From Staphylococcus auricularis (GTDB taxonomy: Bacteria > Bacillota > Bacilli > Staphylococcales > Staphylococcaceae): a DNA stretch of 64,000 bases. Made by a program: the position numbers and the translations under genes. This document shows, piece by piece, positions 45,397-53,926 of the stretch (positions within the stretch are counted from its first letter, which is position 1; every line of letters begins with the position of its first letter). Under the pieces are notes generated by a model, which was not told the origin of the DNA, did no database searches, and saw nothing but the letters and a program-made list of their open reading frames with translations. Location: NCBI RefSeq assembly GCF_001500315.1, contig NZ_LLER01000020.1, positions 62,001-126,000 of the forward strand. Reading direction: 5' to 3'.

Positions 45397-46545
45397 TTAT
45401 TCATCTGAGGACTGTGCTTCATTCAATTCATTATATCTTTCTTTCTGACGGTAACCATACGTGCTTTCGAGAATGAGTTCGGTGTTGTTTAAACCTGCAC
45501 CAATGGCACCCGCAACTGTTGAAATAGAGGCTGCGAACCAGCCTAAGTTAATATAATCGACGACACCAGCTGCTTCATTTAATTCAAGTGCAGCGCCGAG
45601 ATAGCTTGATGGTAACACAATTACCGCTGTCAGTAAGAAGAGACAGAACAGAATCACAAAATAAATTAACAGTGATACAAACAACGTCATGAGTGTTGTG
45701 AGGTTGTATAACATGGTAATCCGTTTCTGACTACTATCGCGAAGCGGTTCCCATAAATCGTGCGCGATGACGATCCAAATCATCATCCCAAATATCGCCA
45801 CACAAGAAATGATAAAGAGCCGCCATTCACTGTATACATAGCTTAAGTTCCACATGGTTGTGAAGACAATCCCAAATGCACCTGTCGTAAATGCGATGGC
45901 GAGCACACTGCTTAAACCACTCATCATAGTCAGTGGATTGTTCGCAAACGTCATGCCACTAAGCAAGCGAATCATACCGTTTAATTTAGATGAAACGATA
46001 TAGCGTTTATGGGTAGAACCCGTATCGTTTAAATAGTCTTCTTCTTGGTTGATGGATGTTAGTGGAAATTGACGTGAGAATCGCTTACTACTTTTCGCAT
46101 CACTTTCTTTTTCACTGTGGTCGGCTTTTAGTGCTGGATGAGGGTTATCTGTATTAAAGTCTTTGATGATACCAATCGTTGTTTGTAACAGTCTTTTTTG
46201 CATAAGTCGCCATCCATAAGCAGGAATTGAAACGACACTGGCGCCATTTTCTTTATTAATATCAATCGCAATCACTTTGTCATCTTTAAATAAAGGAAGA
46301 TCAGTCATCGCGATGGTATAATCCCATTCATTTTCTTTTTGGTAATCGGAAATCTTTTCAAAGATAGGGGTCAGATGTTCTGCAGAACCAGTGAGCGGAT
46401 CGACGTTGGTATGAATATCCCAAGTGACTTGATCACTGATTTGGTCTTTTAACGCATCAGGTAAATTTGTTTCTAAGTTTGTTGCTACACGTGCGGGGAC
46501 ACCTGGTGCTGCGACGATACCAATTGAAATCGTTTGATTACTCAT
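45397..46545 (-). CDS. hypothetical membrane protein, downstream paralogue of a tandem pair
   Basis: The 382-residue protein has an N-terminal soluble domain (about 1-175) and a C-terminal membrane domain of four or five segments (about 220-365). The soluble part shares a pattern with its neighbour: GSAEHLTPIFEKISDYQKE, WDYTIAMTDLPLF, VIAIDIN, VSIPAYG. A run of charged residues links the domains. The start at 46545 follows a doubled AGGAGGAGG and overlaps the upstream gene by 8 bases, so translation is coupled. Similar staphylococcal proteins are sometimes labelled methylenetetrahydrofolate dehydrogenase, but I see no motif supporting that. The function is unknown. Confidence 0.75.
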   Translation of the reverse strand: MSNQTISIGIVAAPGVPARVATNLETNLPDALKDQISDQVTWDIHTNVDPLTGSAEHLTPIFEKISDYQKENEWDYTIAMTDLPLFKDDKVIAIDINKENGASVVSIPAYGWRLMQKRLLQTTIGIIKDFNTDNPHPALKADHSEKESDAKSSKRFSRQFPLTSINQEEDYLNDTGSTHKRYIVSSKLNGMIRLLSGMTFANNPLTMMSGLSSVLAIAFTTGAFGIVFTTMWNLSYVYSEWRLFIISCVAIFGMMIWIVIAHDLWEPLRDSSQKRITMLYNLTTLMTLFVSLLIYFVILFCLFLLTAVIVLPSSYLGAALELNEAAGVVDYINLGWFAASISTVAGAIGAGLNNTELILESTYGYRQKERYNELNEAQSSDE

Positions 46546-47725
46546 CTTCCTCCTCCTTATCATGTGATTGTTTATTACCTTCATAGTTTTCATCGTCATC
46601 TTCTGCTTCGTGTTGACTGTCTTCTTCTTTTTCTTCTTGTTGTTCTAGTGTTTCATATCTAAAGTATTGACGATAAGAGTAAGTGACACGTTTAATTTTA
46701 TCTGCACTTTCTACCGCAGAACCCATCGCACCGGCAAGGATACCGAGAGATGTTACAAACCAGATTAAATGGAAATAATCCCCTGCAGTTGGATTGTTGA
46801 GCTCAAGTGAGGTCCATCCTGCAAAGAGTGATGCGGGGACGAAGAGCAAGATACTAAACGTAAGTAGTACAAAGAGTGCTAGATAGTTTAAAAAGGTAAT
46901 AATGGTTAAGGTCGTGAGCGTTGTAAAGTTATAAACATAACGGTATAAACGTTGTGTTCTAGGGTTAGGTGGTTCCCATAAATGATAAGCATAAATTAAC
47001 CAGCCGACCATACCGAAGATTGAAAGTAAGGTCAGTAAAATAAAACGCCAATAATCATAATGGAGACTCAAGTCCCACGGCGTTGAAAAGATCGAAATAT
47101 ATGTCCCTGTAGCGAAGGATACAGAAATAATTTTTTTGAAATCAAAGATAGCAGTCCACGGTTCATTTGCCAAGGTCATGCCTGTAATTAAATGTAACCA
47201 ACCTAAGATCGTCGATTTAACAATCAATCGTGTTGTTTCATCTTCATTTTCATCATCACCTTTAGGTTGTACCTCAATCACTCTCGAAAGTTTATGATGT
47301 TTCTTTATGAGATGTGGTAGTTCATCTTGATCGTGGTATATATAACTGACGATACCTGTAATCAAGTCTCGAAGTTTATTTTTTAGGTTCATCACCCCTA
47401 AAGCAGGTAGCGATAACATTGCGGTTTGGGAAGCTTTGTTGATATCACAGATAACCGTTTTCGTTGAAGAAATACTTGGTAAATCTGTAATACAAATAGC
47501 GAAGTCCCAGTCCTCTGATTTACGGATATCGATGGCGATATCGATCGCTTTATCAACATGTTCTGCTGTACCGATGATGGAAGCAACATATTGAGAAAAC
47601 CGCCAGTTCACTTCATCATCGACATGATGTGCCATTTCAGAACCGAGATGATCAATGATTTTAGAGACCATTTTTTGCGGCATATCAGGAGATGGGATGA
47701 GACCTATGGTGATGTCTTTACTCAT
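46538..47725 (-). CDS. hypothetical membrane protein, upstream paralogue of a tandem pair
   Basis: The 395-residue protein has the same two-domain layout as the gene after it: soluble region about 1-175 with GTAEHVDKAIDIAIDIRKSEDWDFAICITDLP and CDINKA, then about five membrane segments. Its C-terminus is a very acidic tail rich in Glu and Asp, which the partner does not have in the same length. The start at 47725 is five bases after AGGAGG. Tandem duplication followed by divergence explains the pair, and coupled translation suggests they work as a heteromer. The conserved ITDLP and membrane domain hint at a sensor or export role, but no family name can be given. Confidence 0.75.
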   Translation of the reverse strand: MSKDITIGLIPSPDMPQKMVSKIIDHLGSEMAHHVDDEVNWRFSQYVASIIGTAEHVDKAIDIAIDIRKSEDWDFAICITDLPSISSTKTVICDINKASQTAMLSLPALGVMNLKNKLRDLITGIVSYIYHDQDELPHLIKKHHKLSRVIEVQPKGDDENEDETTRLIVKSTILGWLHLITGMTLANEPWTAIFDFKKIISVSFATGTYISIFSTPWDLSLHYDYWRFILLTLLSIFGMVGWLIYAYHLWEPPNPRTQRLYRYVYNFTTLTTLTIITFLNYLALFVLLTFSILLFVPASLFAGWTSLELNNPTAGDYFHLIWFVTSLGILAGAMGSAVESADKIKRVTYSYRQYFRYETLEQQEEKEEDSQHEAEDDDENYEGNKQSHDKEEEDE

Positions 47726-47898
47726 ATAGACCTCCTTTTGAACATATGATGATATCATTCCCATAATTTCCCTAAATCATATTAGTTAAATCATAATTTA
47801 AAGGTAAAAATTTACATTGTACATATATTTATATTTCATATAATGTTTTTGATTTATTATTTCAGGAAAACAAACTTGCAGCAAGCCTAAAATGCAGG

Positions 47899-47924
47899 GT
47901 TTATCGTAACGCGAAGAGTGGTAA
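47899..47924 (+). promoter_or_regulatory. sigma-B-like promoter upstream of the YdaT/DUF2188 gene
   Basis: GTTTAT (47899-47904) and TGGTAA (47919-47924), 14 bases apart, fit the sigma-B consensus GTTTAA-N12-15-GGGTAT with two to three mismatches. The downstream gene resembles a general stress protein. Confidence 0.5.
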
Positions 47925-47960
47925 ACGACAATTAAGAACTGGATGAAAGGATGATCGTAA

Positions 47961-48377
47961 ATGCCTTGGACAATGGATGACTATCCACAAAGTTGGAAGA
48001 ACATGGATAAGTTAGAGCGTAAAAAAGCGATTGATATTGGGAATGCCATGCTTAAAGATGGTCACAGTGAAAATGATACAATCCCTATCGCTACGAAACA
48101 AGCTGAAAGTTGGTACAAGGATGCCAGTGACTCTGAGCTTAAAGAATTAAAAAATAAGAAAATCACTCAGCACGATGATAATCAATCATCCGATCCTTCA
48201 TTAGACGATCGTGATGTACATGTATATTACGAAGATAGTAAATGGAAAGTAAAAACCGACCAAGCATCACAAGCGACAGACAGCTTTGATAAAAAAGAAG
48301 ATGCGATGAAACGTGCCCGCAACATTGCAGATAACAGAGACACTGAAGTGATTGAACATAAAAAGAATGAATCATAA
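47961..48377 (+). CDS. YdaT-like general stress protein with DUF2188 domain
   Basis: The 138-residue hydrophilic protein has an N-terminal segment (MPWTMDDYPQSWKNMD, then AIDIGNAMLKDGHSENDTIP and WY) that is typical of the YdaT family. After a Ser/Asp-rich linker it has a C-terminal DUF2188 domain (from about 85) with the alternating pattern VHVYYEDSKWKVKTD and an ARNIADN helix. The Bacillus relative belongs to the sigma-B regulon, and a sigma-B-like promoter is seen here too. The RBS AAAGGATG precedes the ATG. The molecular role is unknown. Confidence 0.8.
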   Translation: MPWTMDDYPQSWKNMDKLERKKAIDIGNAMLKDGHSENDTIPIATKQAESWYKDASDSELKELKNKKITQHDDNQSSDPSLDDRDVHVYYEDSKWKVKTDQASQATDSFDKKEDAMKRARNIADNRDTEVIEHKKNES

Positions 48378-48394
48378 TCGGCTTTCATGACAAG

Positions 48395-48509
48395 CGGCAT
48401 TCATTTCGTTAAGCTTCATAACTCAGCAGAGACGGGTTTAACGAGTGCGTATTGCCGAGGGTCTTAAAAACGTATTTCTTGATCATACTCAATCAGGAAT
48501 ACGTTTTTT
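48395..48509 (+). ncRNA. structured 3' region or small RNA downstream of the YdaT-like gene
   Basis: CGGCA (48395-48399) and TCGTTAA (48406-48412) pair with TTAACGA (48438-48444) and TGCCG (48453-48457), making an interrupted stem with internal loops. A terminator follows: AAAACGTATT pairs with AATACGTTTTTT up to 48509. It starts 17 bases after the stop codon, so it may be a 3'UTR-derived RNA. Confidence 0.35.
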
Positions 48510-48644
48510 GTGTTTTATGATCTAGCTTCATGACTTTTGGCTGGTTTCTGGATCAAGCAATCATACTGTTTATGCGTTAAATAAAGTTATTACGGCGTAT
48601 TTTTAAGGATTCCAATGACATACGAGAAATAGAGGAGGAGACGT

Positions 48645-50903
48645 ATGGATTATATTAACATCAAAGGTGCGGTGCAAAATAATTTAAAGGATATTGATTT
48701 GTCTGTACCTAAGCATTTAATTAGTGTATTTACCGGACGTTCAGGTTCAGGAAAATCATCACTCGTGTTTAATACGATTGCGGCTGAATCTGAACAATTA
48801 CTGAACGAAAGTTATTCGAGTTACATACAGTTTCACTTAAACCAACAACCAAGACCGGATGTGAAAGAAATTCAAAACTTACCGGTAGCGATGACGATTA
48901 GCCAACAACGCTTTAATGGTAATTCACGTTCAACAGTCGGTACCGTATCTGATATTTACGCTTCAGTACGGTTATTATGGTCACGGATAGGGGAACCATT
49001 TGTTGGTTACTCTGATGCCTTTTCATTTAATAGTCCGAGTGGCATGTGTGAAACATGTGAAGGCTTAGGCTACATTGAAGATATCAACTTAGATGAATTA
49101 CTCGATTGGGACAAATCACTGAATGAAGGCGCGATTGACTTCCCATCGTTCGGGCCAGATAAAGAACGCGGTAAAGCCTATCGTGACAGTGGTTTATTTG
49201 ATAATGATAAAAAATTAAAAGACTACACAGATGAAGAGTTGCATTTATTTTTATATCAAGAACCGATGAAATTAGAGAATCCGCCTAAAGAGTGGCGTAA
49301 ATCAGCAAAATATGTGGGACTCATTCATAGATTTAGTCGTATCTTTTTAGGGGATAAAGAATTCAACAAAAAACGCTATGCAAAACATTTAAAACATGTC
49401 GTGACGAATAAAGTGTGTCCAACATGTCATGGTCAACGACTCAATCAAAAAATGCTAAGTTGTAAGATTAATGGCTATAATATTTCTGATTTTACACAAA
49501 TGACCATTAAAGAAAATATTGATTTCCTTAAAGAATTAGACGATCCTACGGCGAAATACATTATTGAACCTCTTCTTGAACAACTAGAAGCATTAGATTA
49601 TATCGGACTTAGTTATCTCACATTAGATCGTGTAACGACGACATTATCTGGTGGGGAAGCGCAACGACTCAAATTGATTCGTCATCTGAATAGTCCACTG
49701 TCCGATCTCGTTTATATCATCGATGAACCAAGTGTGGGTCTACATCCGGAAGATATTGCGAAGATCAATGAAATCTTACAATCTCTAAAAGATAAAGGGA
49801 ATACGGTACTGATTGTAGAACATGATCCCGATGTGATTAAAGAAGGGGATTACGTCATAGATATGGGACCAGGTTCAGGTACTGACGGCGGTCAAATTAC
49901 GTTTGAAGGCACGTATGATGACTTGCTTGAATCTGATACAGCGACTGGCCGTGCACTTTCAGAAACACATCATCTCAAAAAAGAGGTACGTGAGCCTCAA
50001 GGTTATTATGAACTCGGCCCCATTACCGAAAATAATTTAGAAGAAGTTAAGGCCTCTATTCCGAAAGAGACATTAACCGTGTTAACAGGGGTTGCAGGTT
50101 CAGGTAAGAGTACGCTCGTTAAAGCAGGATTTAGAGACGACGATGACGTCATCTTTATGAGTCAAAAAGCATTACAAGGGTCTAGCCGTTCCAATCTCAT
50201 GACGTATTTAGGCATCTTTGATCAGGTGAGAAGTTTCTTCAGTAAACAAACAGGTTTGAAAAAAGCGATGTTTAGTTATAACTCTAAAGGCGGTTGCCCA
50301 AATTGTGGTGGTAAAGGTTATGTAAAAACAGAACTTGCCTTTATGGGTGACTTTTCACAAACTTGTCCGGTATGTCACGGTAAGCGTTATAAAGATGAAG
50401 TATTAGAAGCGAAAGTAGATGGCTATTCTATCGCAGATGTACTTGATTTAACGGTAAAAGAAGGTCTATCATTCTTTGAATCGCATAAAGATATTCACCG
50501 TGTGTTAGATTCAGTCGCAAAAACAGGCCTAGGTTATATGTCACTTGGTCAACCACTCTCTACATTTTCAGGTGGGGAAATCCAACGCGTGAAATTAAGT
50601 CAGTACTTGATAGAAGATCATGAGAATAAAGTCTTTGTCTTTGATGAACCAACGACAGGCCTACACGAAGCGGATATTCCATTATTAATGGATCGTTTCA
50701 ATGATTTAATAGAAAATCATAATACGGTCATCCTCATCGAACATAATCTATCTACGATGTGTGAAGCGGACTGGGTGATGGATATCGGACCAGGTCCAGG
50801 TTTAGAAGGAGGTAACGTCCTCTATAGTGGTACACCGAAAGACTTTATTAATGAAGCAGATACGTTAACGTCTAAGCACTTGAAACGTTACGTGGAAGCA
50901 TAA
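48645..50903 (+). CDS. UvrA-like ABC ATPase without the UvrB-binding domain
   Basis: The 752-residue protein has the UvrA layout: two ABC modules with Walker A GRSGSGKSS (31-39) and GVAGSGKST (about 487), two LSGGE/FSGGE signatures and DEPSVGLHPED / DEPTTGLHEAD. The zinc-type CxxC pairs are CETCEG, CPTCHG, CPNCGG and CPVCHG. It is about 200 residues shorter than UvrA because the UvrB-binding and part of the insertion domains are missing. Such UvrA2/DrrC-like proteins are associated with protection from DNA-binding drugs rather than classical repair. The RBS GAGGAGG precedes the ATG, and the gene has its own terminator. Confidence 0.88.
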   Translation: MDYINIKGAVQNNLKDIDLSVPKHLISVFTGRSGSGKSSLVFNTIAAESEQLLNESYSSYIQFHLNQQPRPDVKEIQNLPVAMTISQQRFNGNSRSTVGTVSDIYASVRLLWSRIGEPFVGYSDAFSFNSPSGMCETCEGLGYIEDINLDELLDWDKSLNEGAIDFPSFGPDKERGKAYRDSGLFDNDKKLKDYTDEELHLFLYQEPMKLENPPKEWRKSAKYVGLIHRFSRIFLGDKEFNKKRYAKHLKHVVTNKVCPTCHGQRLNQKMLSCKINGYNISDFTQMTIKENIDFLKELDDPTAKYIIEPLLEQLEALDYIGLSYLTLDRVTTTLSGGEAQRLKLIRHLNSPLSDLVYIIDEPSVGLHPEDIAKINEILQSLKDKGNTVLIVEHDPDVIKEGDYVIDMGPGSGTDGGQITFEGTYDDLLESDTATGRALSETHHLKKEVREPQGYYELGPITENNLEEVKASIPKETLTVLTGVAGSGKSTLVKAGFRDDDDVIFMSQKALQGSSRSNLMTYLGIFDQVRSFFSKQTGLKKAMFSYNSKGGCPNCGGKGYVKTELAFMGDFSQTCPVCHGKRYKDEVLEAKVDGYSIADVLDLTVKEGLSFFESHKDIHRVLDSVAKTGLGYMSLGQPLSTFSGGEIQRVKLSQYLIEDHENKVFVFDEPTTGLHEADIPLLMDRFNDLIENHNTVILIEHNLSTMCEADWVMDIGPGPGLEGGNVLYSGTPKDFINEADTLTSKHLKRYVEA

Positions 50904-50929
50904 GAGTAAAAGCATATCTAATCGATGTA

Positions 50930-50956
50930 AGGGGTGACGGTAGTCATCCCTTTTTT
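50930..50956 (+). terminator. terminator of the UvrA-like gene
   Basis: GGGGTGAC pairs with GTCATCCC around a four-base loop and is followed by six T. Confidence 0.85.
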
Positions 50957-50961
50957 AATAC

Positions 50962-51009
50962 AAAAAAGTGGCCGTTGCAACACATCATGCGTTGCAACGA
51001 CCACGCTTC
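50962..51009 (-). terminator. terminator of the M20 peptidase gene
   Basis: AAGTGG-CGTTGCAAC pairs with GTTGCAACG-CCAC-CTT. On the minus strand it ends in a T-run. Confidence 0.85.
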
Positions 51010-51032
51010 TTTGATCTATATCCATTGAAGTA

Positions 51033-52265
51033 TTATTGATTATTGATATATGTTGTTAATAATTTAATGTAGTAATCAATAAAGTCTAGGTAAGTGTCTT
51101 TTTTAACATTTTCATCTACTTGGTGTGGTGTACTACCAGGTCCAAGCATTAAGAAAGAGAAGTCTTCGTCTTTACCTCTGAGTAAGTTTGAAGCATCTGT
51201 AACCCCTACAGTAGGTGTGATAATGATTTCTTCATCGAACATGTCACTTGCGATGTCGTGACCTGTTTTAATGAGGTCATTGTCACCAGTTGTAAGTACG
51301 GGATCTAAGTCTAAGAACATTTCTGATTTAAGATCGCCACCTTCGTCATTGACTTTATCAAGGTGTTTTTGGAACAGTTCTTTTACTTTGTCATTATCAA
51401 ATTCAGGTACGGTACGTACGTTAAATTCAGCTTCTGCAACCTCAGGAATTGAGTTAACTTGGTTACCACCTTTAATGACTGTATTGTTAAGAACTAAGCC
51501 TGAAACGACGCTTTCGATAACATCATCATCAATGTCGTCACGACCTTTTTCTTTAGCTAAATCAAGCAGTTTTGAGAAGTCCATTTTTTCAAATTTAATA
51601 TCTTTAGATGCTTCTTGATAATCTTTGTCGATGGCTTGAATGAAGTCGATTAAAGGTTTGATTGCATTTTTACCAAGGATAGGCATTGAACTATGAGATG
51701 CCAGACCTTTTGAAGTGATGCGGAAGTCCATAGAACCTTTATGTGCGTAAACAAGAGATGTTTCTGATGGTTCAGCGATGATCAGCGCGTCTACATCATC
51801 CATATAACCATTTTCGTAAAGTTGTTGAGAACCTGTTTGTTCCATTTCTTCTCCAGCAGTTGCTAAGAATTTAATGGTACCTTTTTCGAGTGCATCACTT
51901 TCTTTGATTTCAATCATTGCGATGGCAAGTGCGGCTAAACCTGATTTCATATCAGCAGAACCGCGGCCATAGAGGTAACCGTCTTTTTCGGTTAATTCAA
52001 ATGGTGGGTGTTCCCAATCGTCTTCATCACCAGGATCAACAACGTCCATGTGACCAGAAATAGCAACGACAGGTTCACCTTCACCGATTGTGGCGATTAA
52101 GTTTGCACGTTTGTCGTTAATTTTATCGATTTCAGTATCGATATCATGTTTTTTGAATAGGTCTTGTAAATACTCTGCAACTTCGATCTCGTTATCGTTA
52201 ACCGTTTTAATACCAACGATATCAGATAGGATTTCAACTTTCTCTTCTTTAGAAAATTTACTCAT
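51033..52265 (-). CDS. M20 family ArgE/DapE-type deacylase
   Basis: The 410-residue protein is a two-zinc M20 hydrolase: SGHMDVVDPGD (first His and Asp), YGRGSADMKSGLAAL (bridging Asp), ATAGEEMEQTGS (catalytic Glu-Glu) and GPGSTPHQVDE (late His). The central lid domain is present (about 185-300). It matches the staphylococcal protein usually named succinyl-diaminopimelate desuccinylase. Staphylococci mostly use the acetylated DAP route, so another N-acyl amino acid or dipeptide may be the true substrate. The start at 52265 is preferred because AAAGG is eight bases before it; the ATG at 52271 is too close. It lies 46 bases downstream of the MFS gene on the same strand. Confidence 0.85.
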   Translation of the reverse strand: MSKFSKEEKVEILSDIVGIKTVNDNEIEVAEYLQDLFKKHDIDTEIDKINDKRANLIATIGEGEPVVAISGHMDVVDPGDEDDWEHPPFELTEKDGYLYGRGSADMKSGLAALAIAMIEIKESDALEKGTIKFLATAGEEMEQTGSQQLYENGYMDDVDALIIAEPSETSLVYAHKGSMDFRITSKGLASHSSMPILGKNAIKPLIDFIQAIDKDYQEASKDIKFEKMDFSKLLDLAKEKGRDDIDDDVIESVVSGLVLNNTVIKGGNQVNSIPEVAEAEFNVRTVPEFDNDKVKELFQKHLDKVNDEGGDLKSEMFLDLDPVLTTGDNDLIKTGHDIASDMFDEEIIITPTVGVTDASNLLRGKDEDFSFLMLGPGSTPHQVDENVKKDTYLDFIDYYIKLLTTYINNQ

Positions 52266-52311
52266 AGTCATCTACCTTTCTTCTTCAGAAATTATTTCAC
52301 TTGCGTTTTCA

Positions 52312-53748
52312 CTATTGAACATTATGGTTAGATTGTTTTTTCTCTTTAATGAATGCTGAAAGGATAAATCCAATAACGATTAAGATGGTTGTAAAGATGA
52401 AGGCAGCATCGACACCGCGAACGGTTGCTTGTTGCATCACTTCTTCTTTTGTACCGCTTGGATTTCCGTGTTCTACAAACATTCTTGAGAATACAGACAT
52501 AACCGTAATACTAATAGCTGTACCCATAGCACCGGCGATAATTCTTAATGAATTCATGATTGCAGTACCATGAGAAAGTTCATCGTTGTGTAATGCGTTA
52601 AGTCCAGCTGTATTTAATGGCATCATGATGAGCCCAACAGAGAACATGCGGATCGCATAAATCACAACAACGTACCAATAAGGTGTGTCTACAGTTAAGA
52701 AAGAATGTAGTATTGTCATAATCGTTAATAGTGTAAATCCTGGAATGATTAACACTTTCGCACCAAATCTGTCATAGATTTTACCCGTATAGACAGAAAT
52801 AAATGCATTGACAATTGCACCAGGTAGTATAACTATACCCGATAGCAAAGCAGATAAACCTAAGCCATCTTGTATATAGATTGGTATGAGTAAAGCAGGT
52901 CCAACAATACCGATGAATACGAATGTTGTACCGATTGAAGAAAGTGTAAATGTTTTGTTTTTGAAAATATCCATTTTAAGTAATGGTGTATCCATTTTGA
53001 GTTGTCGTAAGACGAAGATCGTGATGATGATAACCCCAACGATGAATGTAATATATACTAAAGGAGATTTAAGGCCGAGTTGACCTACACTACTAAATGC
53101 ATAAAGGACGAGTCCGAAACCAAATGTTGAATAAACAACTGAAATTTTATCGAGACTGATAGCTTTTGTTTCGCCTTTATTTTGAACGAAGAGTGCACCG
53201 ATAACAAATGCGAGCAGTGCAATCGCTGCTACGATGAGGAATGGCATTCTCCAACTAAAGTGATCGATGAGAAGACCGGTAACAGTAGGCCCAATAGCCG
53301 GAGCTGATTGTGCAACGATACCTGTAAGTCCCATCGCGAAACCACGTTTTTCAACGGCGAAGAGGGTGAATACAGTAAATTGCATTAAAGGTAATAACAC
53401 ACCAGCGCCGACCGCTTGAATGACACGCGCAGTCATTAGGATGGCGAAGTTAGGTGCGAATGCAGAGACAATTGAACCGAGCACAAACGTAGCCATAGAG
53501 AAGATGTATAACGCACGGGTTGTATATCTTTCCATGAAGAATGCTGTGAGTGGAATCATGATTCCGTTAACGAGCATAAAGCCTGTGATCAACCACTGAG
53601 CCGTAGTTTCAGTGATGTTCATTTCTTCAGTGATGACGGGCAGAGCAGTGTTCAATATTGTCTGGTTTAACATTGCGACAAAGGCACTGACAAGCATGAC
53701 AGTGACAATTATATTTCTTTTCGATTTTGTCATAGTGTTTTCCGACAT
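52312..53748 (-). CDS. DHA2-family MFS efflux transporter (EmrB/QacA-like)
   Basis: The 478-residue protein has about 14 membrane segments. Motif C lies in GIVAQSAPAIGPTVTGLLID and motif B in LMTARVIQAVGAGVLLPLMQ. The N-terminal TILNTALPVITEEMNITETTAQWLITGFMLVNG is typical of the group. The start at 53748 follows AAGGAGC; an in-frame extension of 15 residues upstream lacks an RBS. It may be co-transcribed with the M20 gene. It is divergent from the norB-like gene, with 178 bases between. The drug range cannot be predicted. Confidence 0.88.
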   Translation of the reverse strand: MSENTMTKSKRNIIVTVMLVSAFVAMLNQTILNTALPVITEEMNITETTAQWLITGFMLVNGIMIPLTAFFMERYTTRALYIFSMATFVLGSIVSAFAPNFAILMTARVIQAVGAGVLLPLMQFTVFTLFAVEKRGFAMGLTGIVAQSAPAIGPTVTGLLIDHFSWRMPFLIVAAIALLAFVIGALFVQNKGETKAISLDKISVVYSTFGFGLVLYAFSSVGQLGLKSPLVYITFIVGVIIITIFVLRQLKMDTPLLKMDIFKNKTFTLSSIGTTFVFIGIVGPALLIPIYIQDGLGLSALLSGIVILPGAIVNAFISVYTGKIYDRFGAKVLIIPGFTLLTIMTILHSFLTVDTPYWYVVVIYAIRMFSVGLIMMPLNTAGLNALHNDELSHGTAIMNSLRIIAGAMGTAISITVMSVFSRMFVEHGNPSGTKEEVMQQATVRGVDAAFIFTTILIVIGFILSAFIKEKKQSNHNVQ

Positions 53749-53926
53749 ATCAGATGCTCCTTTTTTAAAAATAATACTGATATATTTTATCACTTAAAGT
53801 TGCTAAAGCAAACTATTTTAAACAATAAATAATTTTTATATCTTTTACCTTGAAATAATATTTATAAAAGGAATAGCATATGGAAGTGTGATATTATATA
53901 ACATTTAAAATTCGGAGTGAAATGTA

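Noticed and set aside
48378..48510. T-box or other known riboswitch before the UvrA-like gene
   Set aside because: No T-box motif (AGGGTGGNACCGCG) or known aptamer core; the terminator lies 135 bases before the gene, favouring a 3' region of the upstream gene.
53612..53797. Hydrophobic antisense frames inside MFS genes
   Set aside because: Antisense frames of membrane protein genes look hydrophobic by codon bias; no RBS.
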